A stretch of DNA of 64,000 nucleotides from Akkermansiaceae bacterium (lineage in GTDB: Bacteria > Verrucomicrobiota > Verrucomicrobiia > Verrucomicrobiales > Akkermansiaceae), in the NCBI GenBank assembly GCA_030725745.1, contig JANRFH010000041.1:1-64000 (forward strand). The letters are read 5' to 3'. The translations under genes and the position numbers were made by a program. Shown piece by piece: positions 45,977 through 54,151 of the stretch. Below the pieces are notes generated by a model, which saw only the letters and a list, made by a program, of their open reading frames with translations, was not told where the DNA came from and searched no databases. Every line of letters starts with the position of its first letter. Within the stretch, counting starts at the first letter, position 1.

Positions 45977-47569
45977 TCAGTTCGCGAAGAAGGCGTAGAT
46001 GCCGATTACGATGACCACGAGTAAAGCGCTGGTAAGTTTCGCGCCTTTCCAAGGCGTCATGTCGATGTCGTTGTTCGCCTCGATTTTCCACGGTGTGGCG
46101 CGTGGGGCGATAGTTCCCATGACGAGAAGGAAGGCGACCAGAAGTCCGAAGACGATACCGATGAAGTGGAAGCCGTGGATATTCGCTGCGGTGAGAGCCT
46201 TGTCGAAGGCTGGGATGAAATACCCGAGAGAGATCATCAGGATCCCGGCGATCATCGCGATCGAAGCGGCGCGCGCTGGGATGCGCGGATGAAGCATGCC
46301 TACGACGACGACCGAGAAGATCGGGATGAAGTAGATGGCATTCATTTTCTGGAGATAGCCGAAAATGGTGTCCTGTCCGGCGAGGAACGGCGCACCGATC
46401 ATTGCCGCGATGGCGACTACCACCACGAACACCTTCGCTGCCCGGACGGTTTGTTGCTCCGTGCCGGAGGGGTTGATCATGTGCTTGTATAGTCCGATGG
46501 AGAAAAGTGCAGAGGTGCTGTTCAGCGCGGCATTGAAAGAGCTGAGGATGGCGCCGATCATGACGGCGGCGAAGAAACCGGTGAGGGGTTTCGGGAGAAG
46601 GTCTTTCACCAAGGTGCCGTATGCCTGGTCGTTAGGCATATCCGTTCCCGCGTAAAGCTGGTAGGCGACCAAGCCCGGAAGAACCAGATATAGTGGCCCG
46701 AGAAGTTTGAGTCCACCGGTGAGCAGCACGCCTTTCTGTCCTTCCGCGAGGCTGGAGGCTCCGAATGTGCGCTGGATGATCTGCTGGTTTGTGCACCAGT
46801 AGAAGAGGTTCAAAAGCGCAACGCCGGTGAAGAGTGTCGAGAAAGGGACTTCGGAGCCGGGAGCACCCATGGAGTTGAGGCGTTCTGGCTGTCCTTCCTT
46901 CAAGCTCTGCCAACCTGCTGCGATACCGTTGCTGTCGCCTGCTGCGTTTAGCGCGAAATAGCAGACAAGCAGTCCACCTACGAGAAGCCCGATGCCGTTG
47001 ATCGTATCCAGCACTGCAAGCGTGCGCAGTCCGCCGAAGCGCGAATATAACATCCCAAGAACACCGATCAGGACAACGGTGCAGCGAAGGAGCGTGGTGT
47101 CGTCTTCAATGCCGGTGAGGCTTTTCAAATCGATCATGCTGATCAGTCCGACTGCGCCACTGTAGAGAATGATGGGGATCAGGATGAAAGTGTAGGCCAA
47201 AAGAAAGATCGTATTGGCGATGGATTGCGTAGTGCGGTCGTATCGCAGCTCAAGGAACTGGGGGACAGTGGTGATCCCGGTTTTTAGGAAACGCGGCAGG
47301 AAAAAGATCGCCATCAATACCAGTGCGACAACGGCTACCACTTCCCAAGCCATCACGCTGAGACCATGTGCGAAGGCCGCGCCATTTAGCCCAACCATCT
47401 GCTCGGTGGAGAGATTCGTCAGCAGCAGCGAGCCCGCGATGATCGGGAATGTCAGGCTACGTCCGCCAAGGAAGAAGCCATCTGAGGTCGATTTCTCATC
47501 CTTGCGGGTGATATACAAGGTGAGCCCTGCTGCCAGCAGGGTAAACAGGATGAAGGATGCAATGATCAT
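45977..47569 (-). CDS. Sodium/solute symporter (SSS family), likely sugar transporter
   Basis: A 530-residue protein with about 14 transmembrane segments. The start IIASFILFTLLAAGLTLYITRK, the DGFFLGGRSL segment after the first helix, and PQFLELRYDRTTQ are typical of SGLT-like proteins. The order symporter-galactokinase, with a sulfatase and fucosidase downstream, suggests galactose or a related monosaccharide as substrate. A longer frame to 47650 adds residues with no family match, so the ATG at 47569 is used. It is the first gene of the leftward glycan cluster and divergent from the rpiB-glyA gene. Confidence 0.93.
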   Translation of the reverse strand: MIIASFILFTLLAAGLTLYITRKDEKSTSDGFFLGGRSLTFPIIAGSLLLTNLSTEQMVGLNGAAFAHGLSVMAWEVVAVVALVLMAIFFLPRFLKTGITTVPQFLELRYDRTTQSIANTIFLLAYTFILIPIILYSGAVGLISMIDLKSLTGIEDDTTLLRCTVVLIGVLGMLYSRFGGLRTLAVLDTINGIGLLVGGLLVCYFALNAAGDSNGIAAGWQSLKEGQPERLNSMGAPGSEVPFSTLFTGVALLNLFYWCTNQQIIQRTFGASSLAEGQKGVLLTGGLKLLGPLYLVLPGLVAYQLYAGTDMPNDQAYGTLVKDLLPKPLTGFFAAVMIGAILSSFNAALNSTSALFSIGLYKHMINPSGTEQQTVRAAKVFVVVVAIAAMIGAPFLAGQDTIFGYLQKMNAIYFIPIFSVVVVGMLHPRIPARAASIAMIAGILMISLGYFIPAFDKALTAANIHGFHFIGIVFGLLVAFLLVMGTIAPRATPWKIEANNDIDMTPWKGAKLTSALLVVIVIGIYAFFAN

Positions 47570-47757
47570 GTCGGATTTTTGTGTTATTGGGTTTGTGGGG
47601 TTGTTTCTACGCAAGAAATACCACCGGGCGAAAGCACAATTCTCAAACACTCAAAAACCGAATTTCATGACAAGGCGATGGCTGGTGCGCATTTTCCCAA
47701 AGTTTCCGGTTTCCAAGCCGCATATGCCGTCGTTCAATCTCCGCACGTCCCCGCATT

Positions 47758-49431
47758 ATGAGCCAATCCCCACTCCGCATCGCTGTCGGCGCCGATCATG
47801 GCGCTTTTGAAATGAAAAACGCCATCGTCGCCCACCTCCGTGGGGCTGGCTACGAAGTCGAGAATTTCGGCACCAACACCCCGGATTCCGTTGACTATCC
47901 CGATTTCGCGAACGCCGTCGCCCGCAACGTCGCCGATGGCACCTTCGATTTCGGCATCCTCGCCTGCACCTCTGGCGTCGGCATGTGCATCGCTGCGAAC
48001 CGCTACATTCATGTCCGCGGCGCGAACGTCCGCGATGTGGAGGAAACCGTCACCACCCGCCTGCATAACGACTCAAACGTCCTTTGCCTGAGCGGTAAAG
48101 CCATCGACTTGGAAACAGCCAAGGAAATGGCCATCGCCTTCGTCACTACGGAATTCGAAGGCGGCCGCCACCAGCGCCGCGTCTGCAAATCTTCCGGCAG
48201 CCACATCGCCGTTTCCGATCCGGAAATCTACGAAGCCATGGTCGGCGAGGAGCACCGCCAGCGGAACCACATCGAGCTCATCGCCTCGGAAAACTTCGCC
48301 TCCCCTGCCGTCATGGAAGCGCAAGGCTCCCTCCTTACCAACAAATACGCCGAAGGTTATCCCGGACGACGTTGGTATGGTGGCTGCGAATACGTCGATG
48401 TCGTCGAAACCCTCGCCATCGAGCGTGCGAAAGAACTTTTCGGAGCCGATCACGCCAACGTCCAGCCGCACTCCGGCTCACAGGCAAACACCGCCGTTTA
48501 TTTCTCCGTGCTCAAGCCCGGTGACAAAATTTTCACCATGGATCTCGCCCACGGCGGCCACCTCACCCACGGCCACAAAGCGAACTTCTCCGGCCGTTTC
48601 TATGATGTCACCCACTATGGAGTCTCCCCAGATGATGAGCGCATCGACTACGCGGAGCTGGAAAAAACCGCCCGCGAGCTGAAGCCAGCCCTCATCACCG
48701 TCGGCGCATCCGCTTACTCACGCATCATCGATTTCGAGCGCATGGGCAAGCTCGCCCGCGAAGTCGGCGCCTACCTCTTCGTCGATATGGCGCACATCGC
48801 CGGCCTCGTTGCAGCGGGTGTCCATCCGTCGCCAGTCCCGCACGCGGATTTCGTCACTTCCACCACTCACAAATCCCTGCGTGGTCCACGCGGCGGCATC
48901 ATCCTGTGCAAAGCGGAGTTCGCGAAGAAAATCGACTCCCAGGTCTTTCCCGGCATCCAGGGCGGCCCGCTCATGCATGTCATCGCCGCGAAAGCCGTCT
49001 GCTTTGGTGAGGCACTCAAGCCCGGCTTCAAGGAATACCAAGAGCAGGTCGTCAAGAACGCCCAGGCCATCGCCGCGCGCCTTACTCACCACGGCTTCCG
49101 CATCTGCTCGGATGGCACGGACAACCACGTCATGCTCGTCGATCTCCGCCCGAAAGGCCTCAACGGTTCCGAGGCGTCACTCGCCCTCGATGAAGCCGGC
49201 ATCACCGTCAACAAAAACGGCATCCCCTTCGACACCGGCAGCCCGATGAAACCCTCCGGCATCCGCATTGGCACCCCAGCCATCACCACACGCGGGATGA
49301 AAGAGAAAGACGTCGAGCAAGTCGCCGACTTCATCGCCGAAGCCCTCGCGGATCACACCAACGAGGAAAAACTCCACGCTATCCGCGACAAGGTCTTCGC
49401 CTTCAACCGGGCGTTTCCGTTGCCTTGGTAA
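47758..49431 (+). CDS. rpiB-glyA: Fused ribose-5-phosphate isomerase B and serine hydroxymethyltransferase
   Basis: A single 557-residue protein with two full enzyme domains. Residues about 5-145 are RpiB-like: GADHGAF (Asp13, His14), ILACTSGVG (Cys70), RLHNDSNVL (His103) and EGGRHQRR (Arg137, His138). Residues about 150-557 are [28 protein letters not shown], and [13 protein letters not shown] with the PLP lysine at Lys372. No stop or frameshift separates them, and the linker is only a few residues. RpiB interconverts ribose and ribulose 5-phosphates; SHMT supplies glycine and one-carbon units, both feeding nucleotide synthesis. A hairpin terminator follows. Confidence 0.95.
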   Translation: MSQSPLRIAVGADHGAFEMKNAIVAHLRGAGYEVENFGTNTPDSVDYPDFANAVARNVADGTFDFGILACTSGVGMCIAANRYIHVRGANVRDVEETVTTRLHNDSNVLCLSGKAIDLETAKEMAIAFVTTEFEGGRHQRRVCKSSGSHIAVSDPEIYEAMVGEEHRQRNHIELIASENFASPAVMEAQGSLLTNKYAEGYPGRRWYGGCEYVDVVETLAIERAKELFGADHANVQPHSGSQANTAVYFSVLKPGDKIFTMDLAHGGHLTHGHKANFSGRFYDVTHYGVSPDDERIDYAELEKTARELKPALITVGASAYSRIIDFERMGKLAREVGAYLFVDMAHIAGLVAAGVHPSPVPHADFVTSTTHKSLRGPRGGIILCKAEFAKKIDSQVFPGIQGGPLMHVIAAKAVCFGEALKPGFKEYQEQVVKNAQAIAARLTHHGFRICSDGTDNHVMLVDLRPKGLNGSEASLALDEAGITVNKNGIPFDTGSPMKPSGIRIGTPAITTRGMKEKDVEQVADFIAEALADHTNEEKLHAIRDKVFAFNRAFPLPW

Positions 49432-49453
49432 GGTTTGTCCGAGATCATCTCAT

Positions 49454-49490
49454 GGGGGTAACTGCGCTTGTAGTTACCCCCTGTTTTTTT
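49454..49490 (+). terminator. Rho-independent terminator after rpiB-glyA
   Basis: GGGGGTAACT (49454-49463) pairs perfectly with AGTTACCCCC (49472-49481) around an eight-base loop and is followed by seven T residues at 49484-49490. It lies 22 bases after the stop codon. Confidence 0.92.
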
Positions 49491-49510
49491 GCCAAAAATA
49501 GCCACTCCCA

Positions 49511-49699
49511 GGGTTGTCCAGCTAGGGAATTACCTGTCCACATTTCTAAAGATTCAACCGCGAATAAACGCGAATGGACGCTAATCCAGTTCAGGTTGCG
49601 CAAAATTTCGGTTCTTGCTCACAAACTGTTTTCACTAAACCCAAGATTTGCGTTCATTCGCGTCCATTCGCGGTTTTTTTATCCCTAGCTGGATGACCC
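49511..49699. repeat. Foldback intergenic repeat, copy B
   Basis: Outer arms at 49511-49528 and 49682-49699 pair at most positions (shared core TCCAGCTAGGGA). Inner arms at 49557-49585 and 49650-49674 are built from the same ACCGCGAAT and GAATGGACGC units as copy A at 19585-19778. The inner right arm runs into seven T residues. It occupies most of the 330-base gap between rpiB-glyA and higB, which holds no gene otherwise. Confidence 0.75.
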
Positions 49700-49761
49700 T
49701 GTAGCCACTCCAAGCTCTGCGTTCTTGACGCCATTACCATTTTGGATAATGGTTCCCTCAG

Positions 49762-50043
49762 GTGATCGAGAATTTCAATTGCAAGGAAACCTCAAAGATC
49801 TTTGCTGGCCAGCACTCTCGGAAAATCCCGGGAGATATTCAGCCGAGGGCACTTATGAAACTTCGCCAGCTTCATAAAATCGTCTCCATCGATCAACTCC
49901 GCGCTCCGCCTTCCAACCGTCTCGAATCGCTCTCCGGAAATCTCAACGGATTCTGGAGTATCCGCATTAACCAACAATGGCGCGTCATTTTCCGTTGGAA
50001 TGGCAGCAACGCCTCCGATGTCCAGATTACCGATTATCACTGA
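49762..50043 (+). CDS. higB: HigB-type toxin
   Basis: A 93-residue RelE-superfamily protein of the HigB group, from a GTG start. IPGDIQPRALMKLRQLHKI, the SLSGNLNGFWSIRINQQWRVIFRW stretch, and a C-terminal VQITDYH are diagnostic. HigB toxins cleave mRNA on the ribosome. The toxin gene precedes the antitoxin gene, as is normal for higBA and opposite to the other two modules here. The foldback repeat lies directly upstream. Confidence 0.92.
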   Translation: MIENFNCKETSKIFAGQHSRKIPGDIQPRALMKLRQLHKIVSIDQLRAPPSNRLESLSGNLNGFWSIRINQQWRVIFRWNGSNASDVQITDYH

Positions 50044-50052
50044 ACCTCTGTC

Positions 50053-50358
50053 ATGAAAAAGAAACCGAAACTAATTCCACTTCTCAATTTCTTTGCGGAA
50101 ACCCTGCGCGAAACCCTTGAGGATTCCGATCTTTCTCAAGCTGAAATTGCCCGTCGCTGCGGAATCCCAGCACCCCATCTCACACAGATGAAACAGGGTA
50201 AGCGCCGTTGTACGCCGGAATACGATCTCCGTATGAGTGCTTTTTTTGGCATAACACCCGGCATGTGGATGAATCTCCAGCTCGACTACGAGCTCATGCG
50301 CACCGAGCGCGAGAAGGGCGAAGCCATCCGCAAAGAAGTCCAGCCCTCCGCGGCTTGA
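50053..50358 (+). CDS. higA: HigA-type antitoxin
   Basis: A 101-residue antitoxin with an XRE-type helix-turn-helix at about 24-60 (LSQAEIARRCGIPAPHLTQMKQGKR), followed by FFGITPGMWMNLQLDYEL, a typical HigA end. It binds HigB and usually represses the higBA promoter. It begins nine bases after the toxin stop. The downstream HDO gene starts 28 bases later, so read-through from this module into the lipid-type operon is possible. Confidence 0.92.
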   Translation: MKKKPKLIPLLNFFAETLRETLEDSDLSQAEIARRCGIPAPHLTQMKQGKRRCTPEYDLRMSAFFGITPGMWMNLQLDYELMRTEREKGEAIRKEVQPSAA

Positions 50359-50386
50359 AAAACCTTTTCCGAGCGACAAAAACACA

Positions 50387-51073
50387 ATGACTCTCACCAA
50401 AACTGAGACCTCTGCCATCGGTTTGCTTTCCGCTGCGCCCATCCTCAGCAATGGCTATTTCCGCGCGCTTACAGGTGGAAGCATGGCCAAGGCGGATTTC
50501 GTGAGGTCGCAGGTGCAGTTCTTTTACGCCGTAGGATTTTTTTCCCGAAACCTTGCGACCCTTGCCGCGCGTCTCCCCACTTCTGCGGGGCGTGCGGTGC
50601 TGGTGCACAATTTGTCGGAAGAGCACGGGCTTGATGAAGACAATCCTTCGGAAGGCTTCCGACCGCAGCTCGCGCATGACCAGACATTCACTAGATTTCT
50701 GGAAACTCTCGGTGTGGAGAATTTGTCGGAATGCAATGCTGAGCCGCCAGTGCAGGCGTTCAACCTTGCTCTCATGGGCGCGTGCGCTTCTGAATCGCCC
50801 GGCTTCGCTTTGGCCGCGCTGGGCATGATCGAATATGCCTTCGCGGACATCAGTGCGCTGATCGGGGAGCGGGTGGTGGAGCTGGGTTGGGTGAAATCCG
50901 ATGAACTTGTGCATTACAGCCTCCATGCGGAAATCGACAAACGCCATGCTGCCGAGCTTTTTGAAGCTGCGGAGGATACGGGTGAGGCGGAGGCCTCCTT
51001 GCTTGGCGGGCTGGCCTTCGGGCGTTATATATTCGACCGCTTATATATGGATTTCAATCAAACGGTGAAATGA
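50387..51073 (+). CDS. Haem-oxygenase-like diiron oxidase/oxygenase (HDO) family protein
   Basis: A 228-residue all-helical protein of the Haem_oxygenas_2/HDO group. Likely iron ligands can be read: Glu78 or Glu79 (NLSEEHG), His97 (LAHDQTF), Glu149 (GMIEYAF), His176 or His180, Asp184 and His187 in HAEIDKRH. The E-H-E-H-D-H order is that of HDO enzymes such as UndA, SznF and BesC, which oxidise fatty acids, amines or amino acids with O2. The substrate is unknown. Its TGA overlaps the desaturase ATG in ATGA. It is the first gene of the operon. Confidence 0.82.
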   Translation: MTLTKTETSAIGLLSAAPILSNGYFRALTGGSMAKADFVRSQVQFFYAVGFFSRNLATLAARLPTSAGRAVLVHNLSEEHGLDEDNPSEGFRPQLAHDQTFTRFLETLGVENLSECNAEPPVQAFNLALMGACASESPGFALAALGMIEYAFADISALIGERVVELGWVKSDELVHYSLHAEIDKRHAAELFEAAEDTGEAEASLLGGLAFGRYIFDRLYMDFNQTVK

Positions 51074-51990
51074 CAGAAACCGTAAAACCGCGCTTAGATG
51101 CCGATTCCATGCGATCACTGCACCAGCTTTCGCATGCGTCCACGGCCCTGAGATTTGTGGCCTTCCTCTGCCTCTACTTTATCGGTGCAGTTGCTGCGGT
51201 ATTCCTTGCGGGGAAATTCGGATGGGCGGCCTCCATACCATTCTGGATACTTGCCGGAGCCTCGCTGCATGGGATCAGCCTCTTCACCCACGAGGCGGTG
51301 CATGGGACGCTGGCGAAAAACAAGGTGATCAATGCCTGTCTCGGAGCAGTCTGCGCGTGGCCAGTGCTGCAGAATTTCTCCGCCTACAAAGTCCTCCACC
51401 TCGCACACCACGCGGATCTCGGTGGCGAGCACGATCCCGATCATTATGAGAACTACACGCGCTGGACATGGGGAGTTTTCACCCTGAACTGGCTGCGCCT
51501 GCTCATCGGCTACCCAGTCTATATCACCGCCATTCCCGTTCTCGGCTGGAAGCATGGCTCGTGGAAAGAGCGCGGATGCATCGCGGTGGAATGCGCCTGC
51601 TGCGTGGTGCTTGCGGTGATCGTTTGGAAAATTTTCCCCATATCATGGCTGCTCCATGCGTGGCTAGGGCCCATGCTTTTCATCAATACCATGGTGAACA
51701 TACGTGGCATGAGCCAACACACGCTTCTCGAGCACTCCGACGATGAAATCCTAGGCACCCGCAGCATCCTGACCGGGCCGGTGGTGCGGTTTTTCATGTG
51801 CAATGAGAACTACCACCTCGAGCACCATCTCTACCCAGGCATTCCTTGGTATAGGCTGAAAACGGCGCACCACATTCTTGCTCCGGAGCTCCGCGAGCGA
51901 GGCGCACCTTTCATCACATCCTACACATCCTTCGTGCGAGAATTCATTCGTCACAGTTTTCAGCGCGGCCCATGGAGGCGTAGTTCGTGA
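51070..51990 (+). CDS. Membrane fatty acid desaturase/hydroxylase family protein
   Basis: A 306-residue membrane diiron protein. Histidine boxes are HEAVH (74-78), HLAHH (110-114) and HLEHH (249-253) in NENYHLEHHLYPGIPWY. A further His217 precedes box 3. Four membrane segments flank the boxes. The box spacing differs from the delta-9 protein at 9612-10733 and fits the acyl-lipid desaturase/hydroxylase/carotenoid-type superfamily, so desaturation and hydroxylation are both possible. It is coupled on both sides by overlaps (ATGA upstream, TGATG or GTGATG downstream). Confidence 0.85.
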   Translation: MTETVKPRLDADSMRSLHQLSHASTALRFVAFLCLYFIGAVAAVFLAGKFGWAASIPFWILAGASLHGISLFTHEAVHGTLAKNKVINACLGAVCAWPVLQNFSAYKVLHLAHHADLGGEHDPDHYENYTRWTWGVFTLNWLRLLIGYPVYITAIPVLGWKHGSWKERGCIAVECACCVVLAVIVWKIFPISWLLHAWLGPMLFINTMVNIRGMSQHTLLEHSDDEILGTRSILTGPVVRFFMCNENYHLEHHLYPGIPWYRLKTAHHILAPELRERGAPFITSYTSFVREFIRHSFQRGPWRRSS

Positions 51991-53072
51991 TGGCACCGGA
52001 TGATTGGGCAATGGAGGCAGCAGGGTTGCCGCTGGCCTTCTCGCAGGTGCGCGAGGATCCGAGGCTAGATCTGGAGATCGCAAAGCGCCTGCCTGCGGGT
52101 GCCAAGGTGATGATGGTAGCCTCTGGTGGAGAAACCGCCGTCTGCCTCGCGCGTCTGCCGCTCGCACAGCTGTCTCTCGTTGATATCAATCCTGCACAGC
52201 TAGCCCTTACGCGTTGCAAGTTTTACCTCGCGAGCCATGTGGGCGAAGAGGAAAGCTTGGCTCTACTTGGTCACTCCGCCATGCCCTCAGATGTGCGTGG
52301 GAAAAAATGGGAGGCCATTTTTCGCGACCTCGGCCTAGCAGATGACGTGCTCGCGGAGCCCTCGCTCATAGCCGCTCTCGGCCCCGATCACTGCGGGCGC
52401 TATGAAATGGCATTTGCGGAGCTGCGTCGCATTCTTGCACCGCAGAAGGATGAAATATCACAGTTTCTCCGCGCTACAGACGCAGCCAGCGCGTCAGCAA
52501 TGATCGCGGCCGAGACTAAGATGGGCACCGCTCTCGATACCGCCTTTGCCTCCGCGCTACGCTTGGAAAACCTGATCGCACTTTTCGGCGAGGGTGCCAC
52601 CCACAATCCTCGCCGACCCTTCCACAGTCATTTCATCGCCCAGCTACGCGACATCACCGCACGTCAGCCACCTTCGGAAAACCCATGGATCTGGCAAATC
52701 CTTGAGGGAAATTTCCCCCCATCCACTCTGCCGGACTGGCTGCAAGGACACGCGCCCATCATCACCCAACCAGAATACATTCACTCCACGATGATGGAGG
52801 CGCTCGCAGCGACTCCACAGGCATCCATGGACTTCATCCACCTCTCCAACATTCTCGACTGGCTCCCGCAAGAAGAAGCAAAGGCAACGCTTGCCGCCGC
52901 GCACCGCGTCCTCAGGCAGGGCGGATACCTCATCATCCGCCAGCTCAATTCCAGTCTCGAAATCCCATCGCTATTCCCATCTCTGAAATGGCAGCCGAAG
53001 GAAGCTCACCGTCTCCAGCTCGCAGACCGGAGCTTTTTCTACCCTGAAATCTTGCTCGCCACACGGTCATGA
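51987..53072 (+). CDS. BtaA-like DUF3419 aminocarboxypropyl transferase
   Basis: A 361-residue protein (GTG start at 51987, or ATG one codon later) that resembles BtaA: FSQVREDPRLD at 18-28, the SAM-site phrase MVASGGE at 43-49, DINPAQL at 66-72, and a late HLSNILDWL with a methyltransferase-like RQGGYLIIRQL end. BtaA moves the 3-amino-3-carboxypropyl group of SAM to diacylglycerol to give a homoserine-ether betaine-lipid precursor. This protein is somewhat shorter than BtaA, and no btaB-type N-methyltransferase is adjacent. The substrate may therefore differ. It overlaps the next gene by four bases. Confidence 0.82.
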   Translation: MMAPDDWAMEAAGLPLAFSQVREDPRLDLEIAKRLPAGAKVMMVASGGETAVCLARLPLAQLSLVDINPAQLALTRCKFYLASHVGEEESLALLGHSAMPSDVRGKKWEAIFRDLGLADDVLAEPSLIAALGPDHCGRYEMAFAELRRILAPQKDEISQFLRATDAASASAMIAAETKMGTALDTAFASALRLENLIALFGEGATHNPRRPFHSHFIAQLRDITARQPPSENPWIWQILEGNFPPSTLPDWLQGHAPIITQPEYIHSTMMEALAATPQASMDFIHLSNILDWLPQEEAKATLAAAHRVLRQGGYLIIRQLNSSLEIPSLFPSLKWQPKEAHRLQLADRSFFYPEILLATRS

Positions 53073-53977
53073 AAATCCACCGGATTACCGACACGCCACC
53101 GCTTGACCTTGCTCCGAAGCTTGCGGATTTTGAAAAGGAATTCATCTACCCGCTAGGCTCATCCGCTTCGTTCACGATCTCGCATGGCGCTGACTACTCG
53201 CTTTTTTTCCGGGGTATGGGAAAGGCCTGTGTTTATCTTGCGGAAACATCAGGCGAAATCGTCGGCGCACAGGCCGTGGTAGAGCGGTCGGTCTCGCTGG
53301 CAGATGGAGGCGAGATCCCGGCATCATATTTCTGTGATACCAAAATTGTTTCACGAATGCGCGGCAGGATGGTTCTGGGTAGGCTGGCAATGGCCGCTTG
53401 CAAGGACACCCTGGCAGCGGGAATCAACGCAGGATTCTCCGTGGTCATGGATGGCTCGAAAACCACCGATCAGCACACCGGCAGGCTGGGCATCCCGCAA
53501 TTCGATGAACTCGCGAGGCTTGTGATCCTGCGTTTTGATACCGCCGCTGAATTCAAGGGGTTTCCCATAGATGCGACTCGCACAATCGGAAATTGGCACC
53601 GCCCGCACGGGGGAGACCCAGCAATCAGCTCGGAAATGGAACCGCGCGAACTGGCGGTGAACGGAGCCAGTGGTCTTCTGGTGGATACGCGGCGTGGGAA
53701 GCGTTTGTGGAAATCCGATGGCACCGAGATGGTCTCTGCACACCTCACCTCTCTGGAATTTTCCTCAGTCAGCGCACTATCATTATTGGTTCAGGATGCC
53801 TTGGAAGTGTCACATGAAATGGAGATACCGGGGCTTTTTCTTGCGCTGCCTGAGAAGACCTTAGCCGACGAAGCCCTAGCGAAAGCGGTAGCTGGCTGCG
53901 CCACGATCGCAGGAGCCACAATTTTCGGAACCGGCCTGCCCGAAGGCGATTGGATGATCAATACCTCGGAGATTTGA
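53069..53977 (+). CDS. GNAT-like protein of the lipid-type operon
   Basis: A 302-residue protein I cannot assign confidently. Its N-terminal half has an acetyltransferase look: VYLAETSGEIVGAQAVV, then CDTKIVSRMRGRMVLGRLAMAA, similar to the acyl-CoA-binding motif A of GNAT enzymes. The C-terminal half (after about 170) has no clear family. In context it could acylate the amino group made by the BtaA-like enzyme, but this is inference. It is the last of the four coupled genes, followed by a perfect inverted repeat nine bases after the stop. Confidence 0.62.
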   Translation: MKIHRITDTPPLDLAPKLADFEKEFIYPLGSSASFTISHGADYSLFFRGMGKACVYLAETSGEIVGAQAVVERSVSLADGGEIPASYFCDTKIVSRMRGRMVLGRLAMAACKDTLAAGINAGFSVVMDGSKTTDQHTGRLGIPQFDELARLVILRFDTAAEFKGFPIDATRTIGNWHRPHGGDPAISSEMEPRELAVNGASGLLVDTRRGKRLWKSDGTEMVSAHLTSLEFSSVSALSLLVQDALEVSHEMEIPGLFLALPEKTLADEALAKAVAGCATIAGATIFGTGLPEGDWMINTSEI

Positions 53978-53985
53978 TGGAGAAA

Positions 53986-54078
53986 GGAACCGCGATTCCG
54001 AAATCGCGACCTGCATCGGAATTGGCAACACCGGCAGGAGCTTCGCCGTGCGAGTCGCGATTTCGGAATCGCGGTTCC
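53986..54078. repeat. Perfect 25-base inverted repeat (REPIN-like)
   Basis: A 25-base arm at 53986-54010 beginning GGAACCGCGATTCCG is exactly inverted at 54054-54078 around a 43-base centre. Each arm contains a short internal palindrome. The layout of two inverted REP-like units fits a REPIN. A decayed single unit lies at 4097-4123. It sits between the two lipid-type operons and may terminate or stabilise the upstream transcript. Confidence 0.82.
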
Positions 54079-54106
54079 CCTCTCTCTTTCAGATAAATCT
54101 TGATTC

Positions 54107-54140
54107 TTCGTTGTTTTCAGTAAATACTGAAAACAACGAA
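54107..54140. promoter_or_regulatory. Perfect 15-base-arm palindrome before the DCC operon
   Basis: TTCGTTGTTTTCAGT (54107-54121) is perfectly inverted at 54126-54140 around AAAT. It ends 11 bases before the ATG of the DCC-like gene, so it is either an operator for a dimeric regulator or an RNA hairpin beside the ribosome-binding site. No T-run follows. Confidence 0.7.
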
Positions 54141-54151
54141 AGCAAAGAGTC

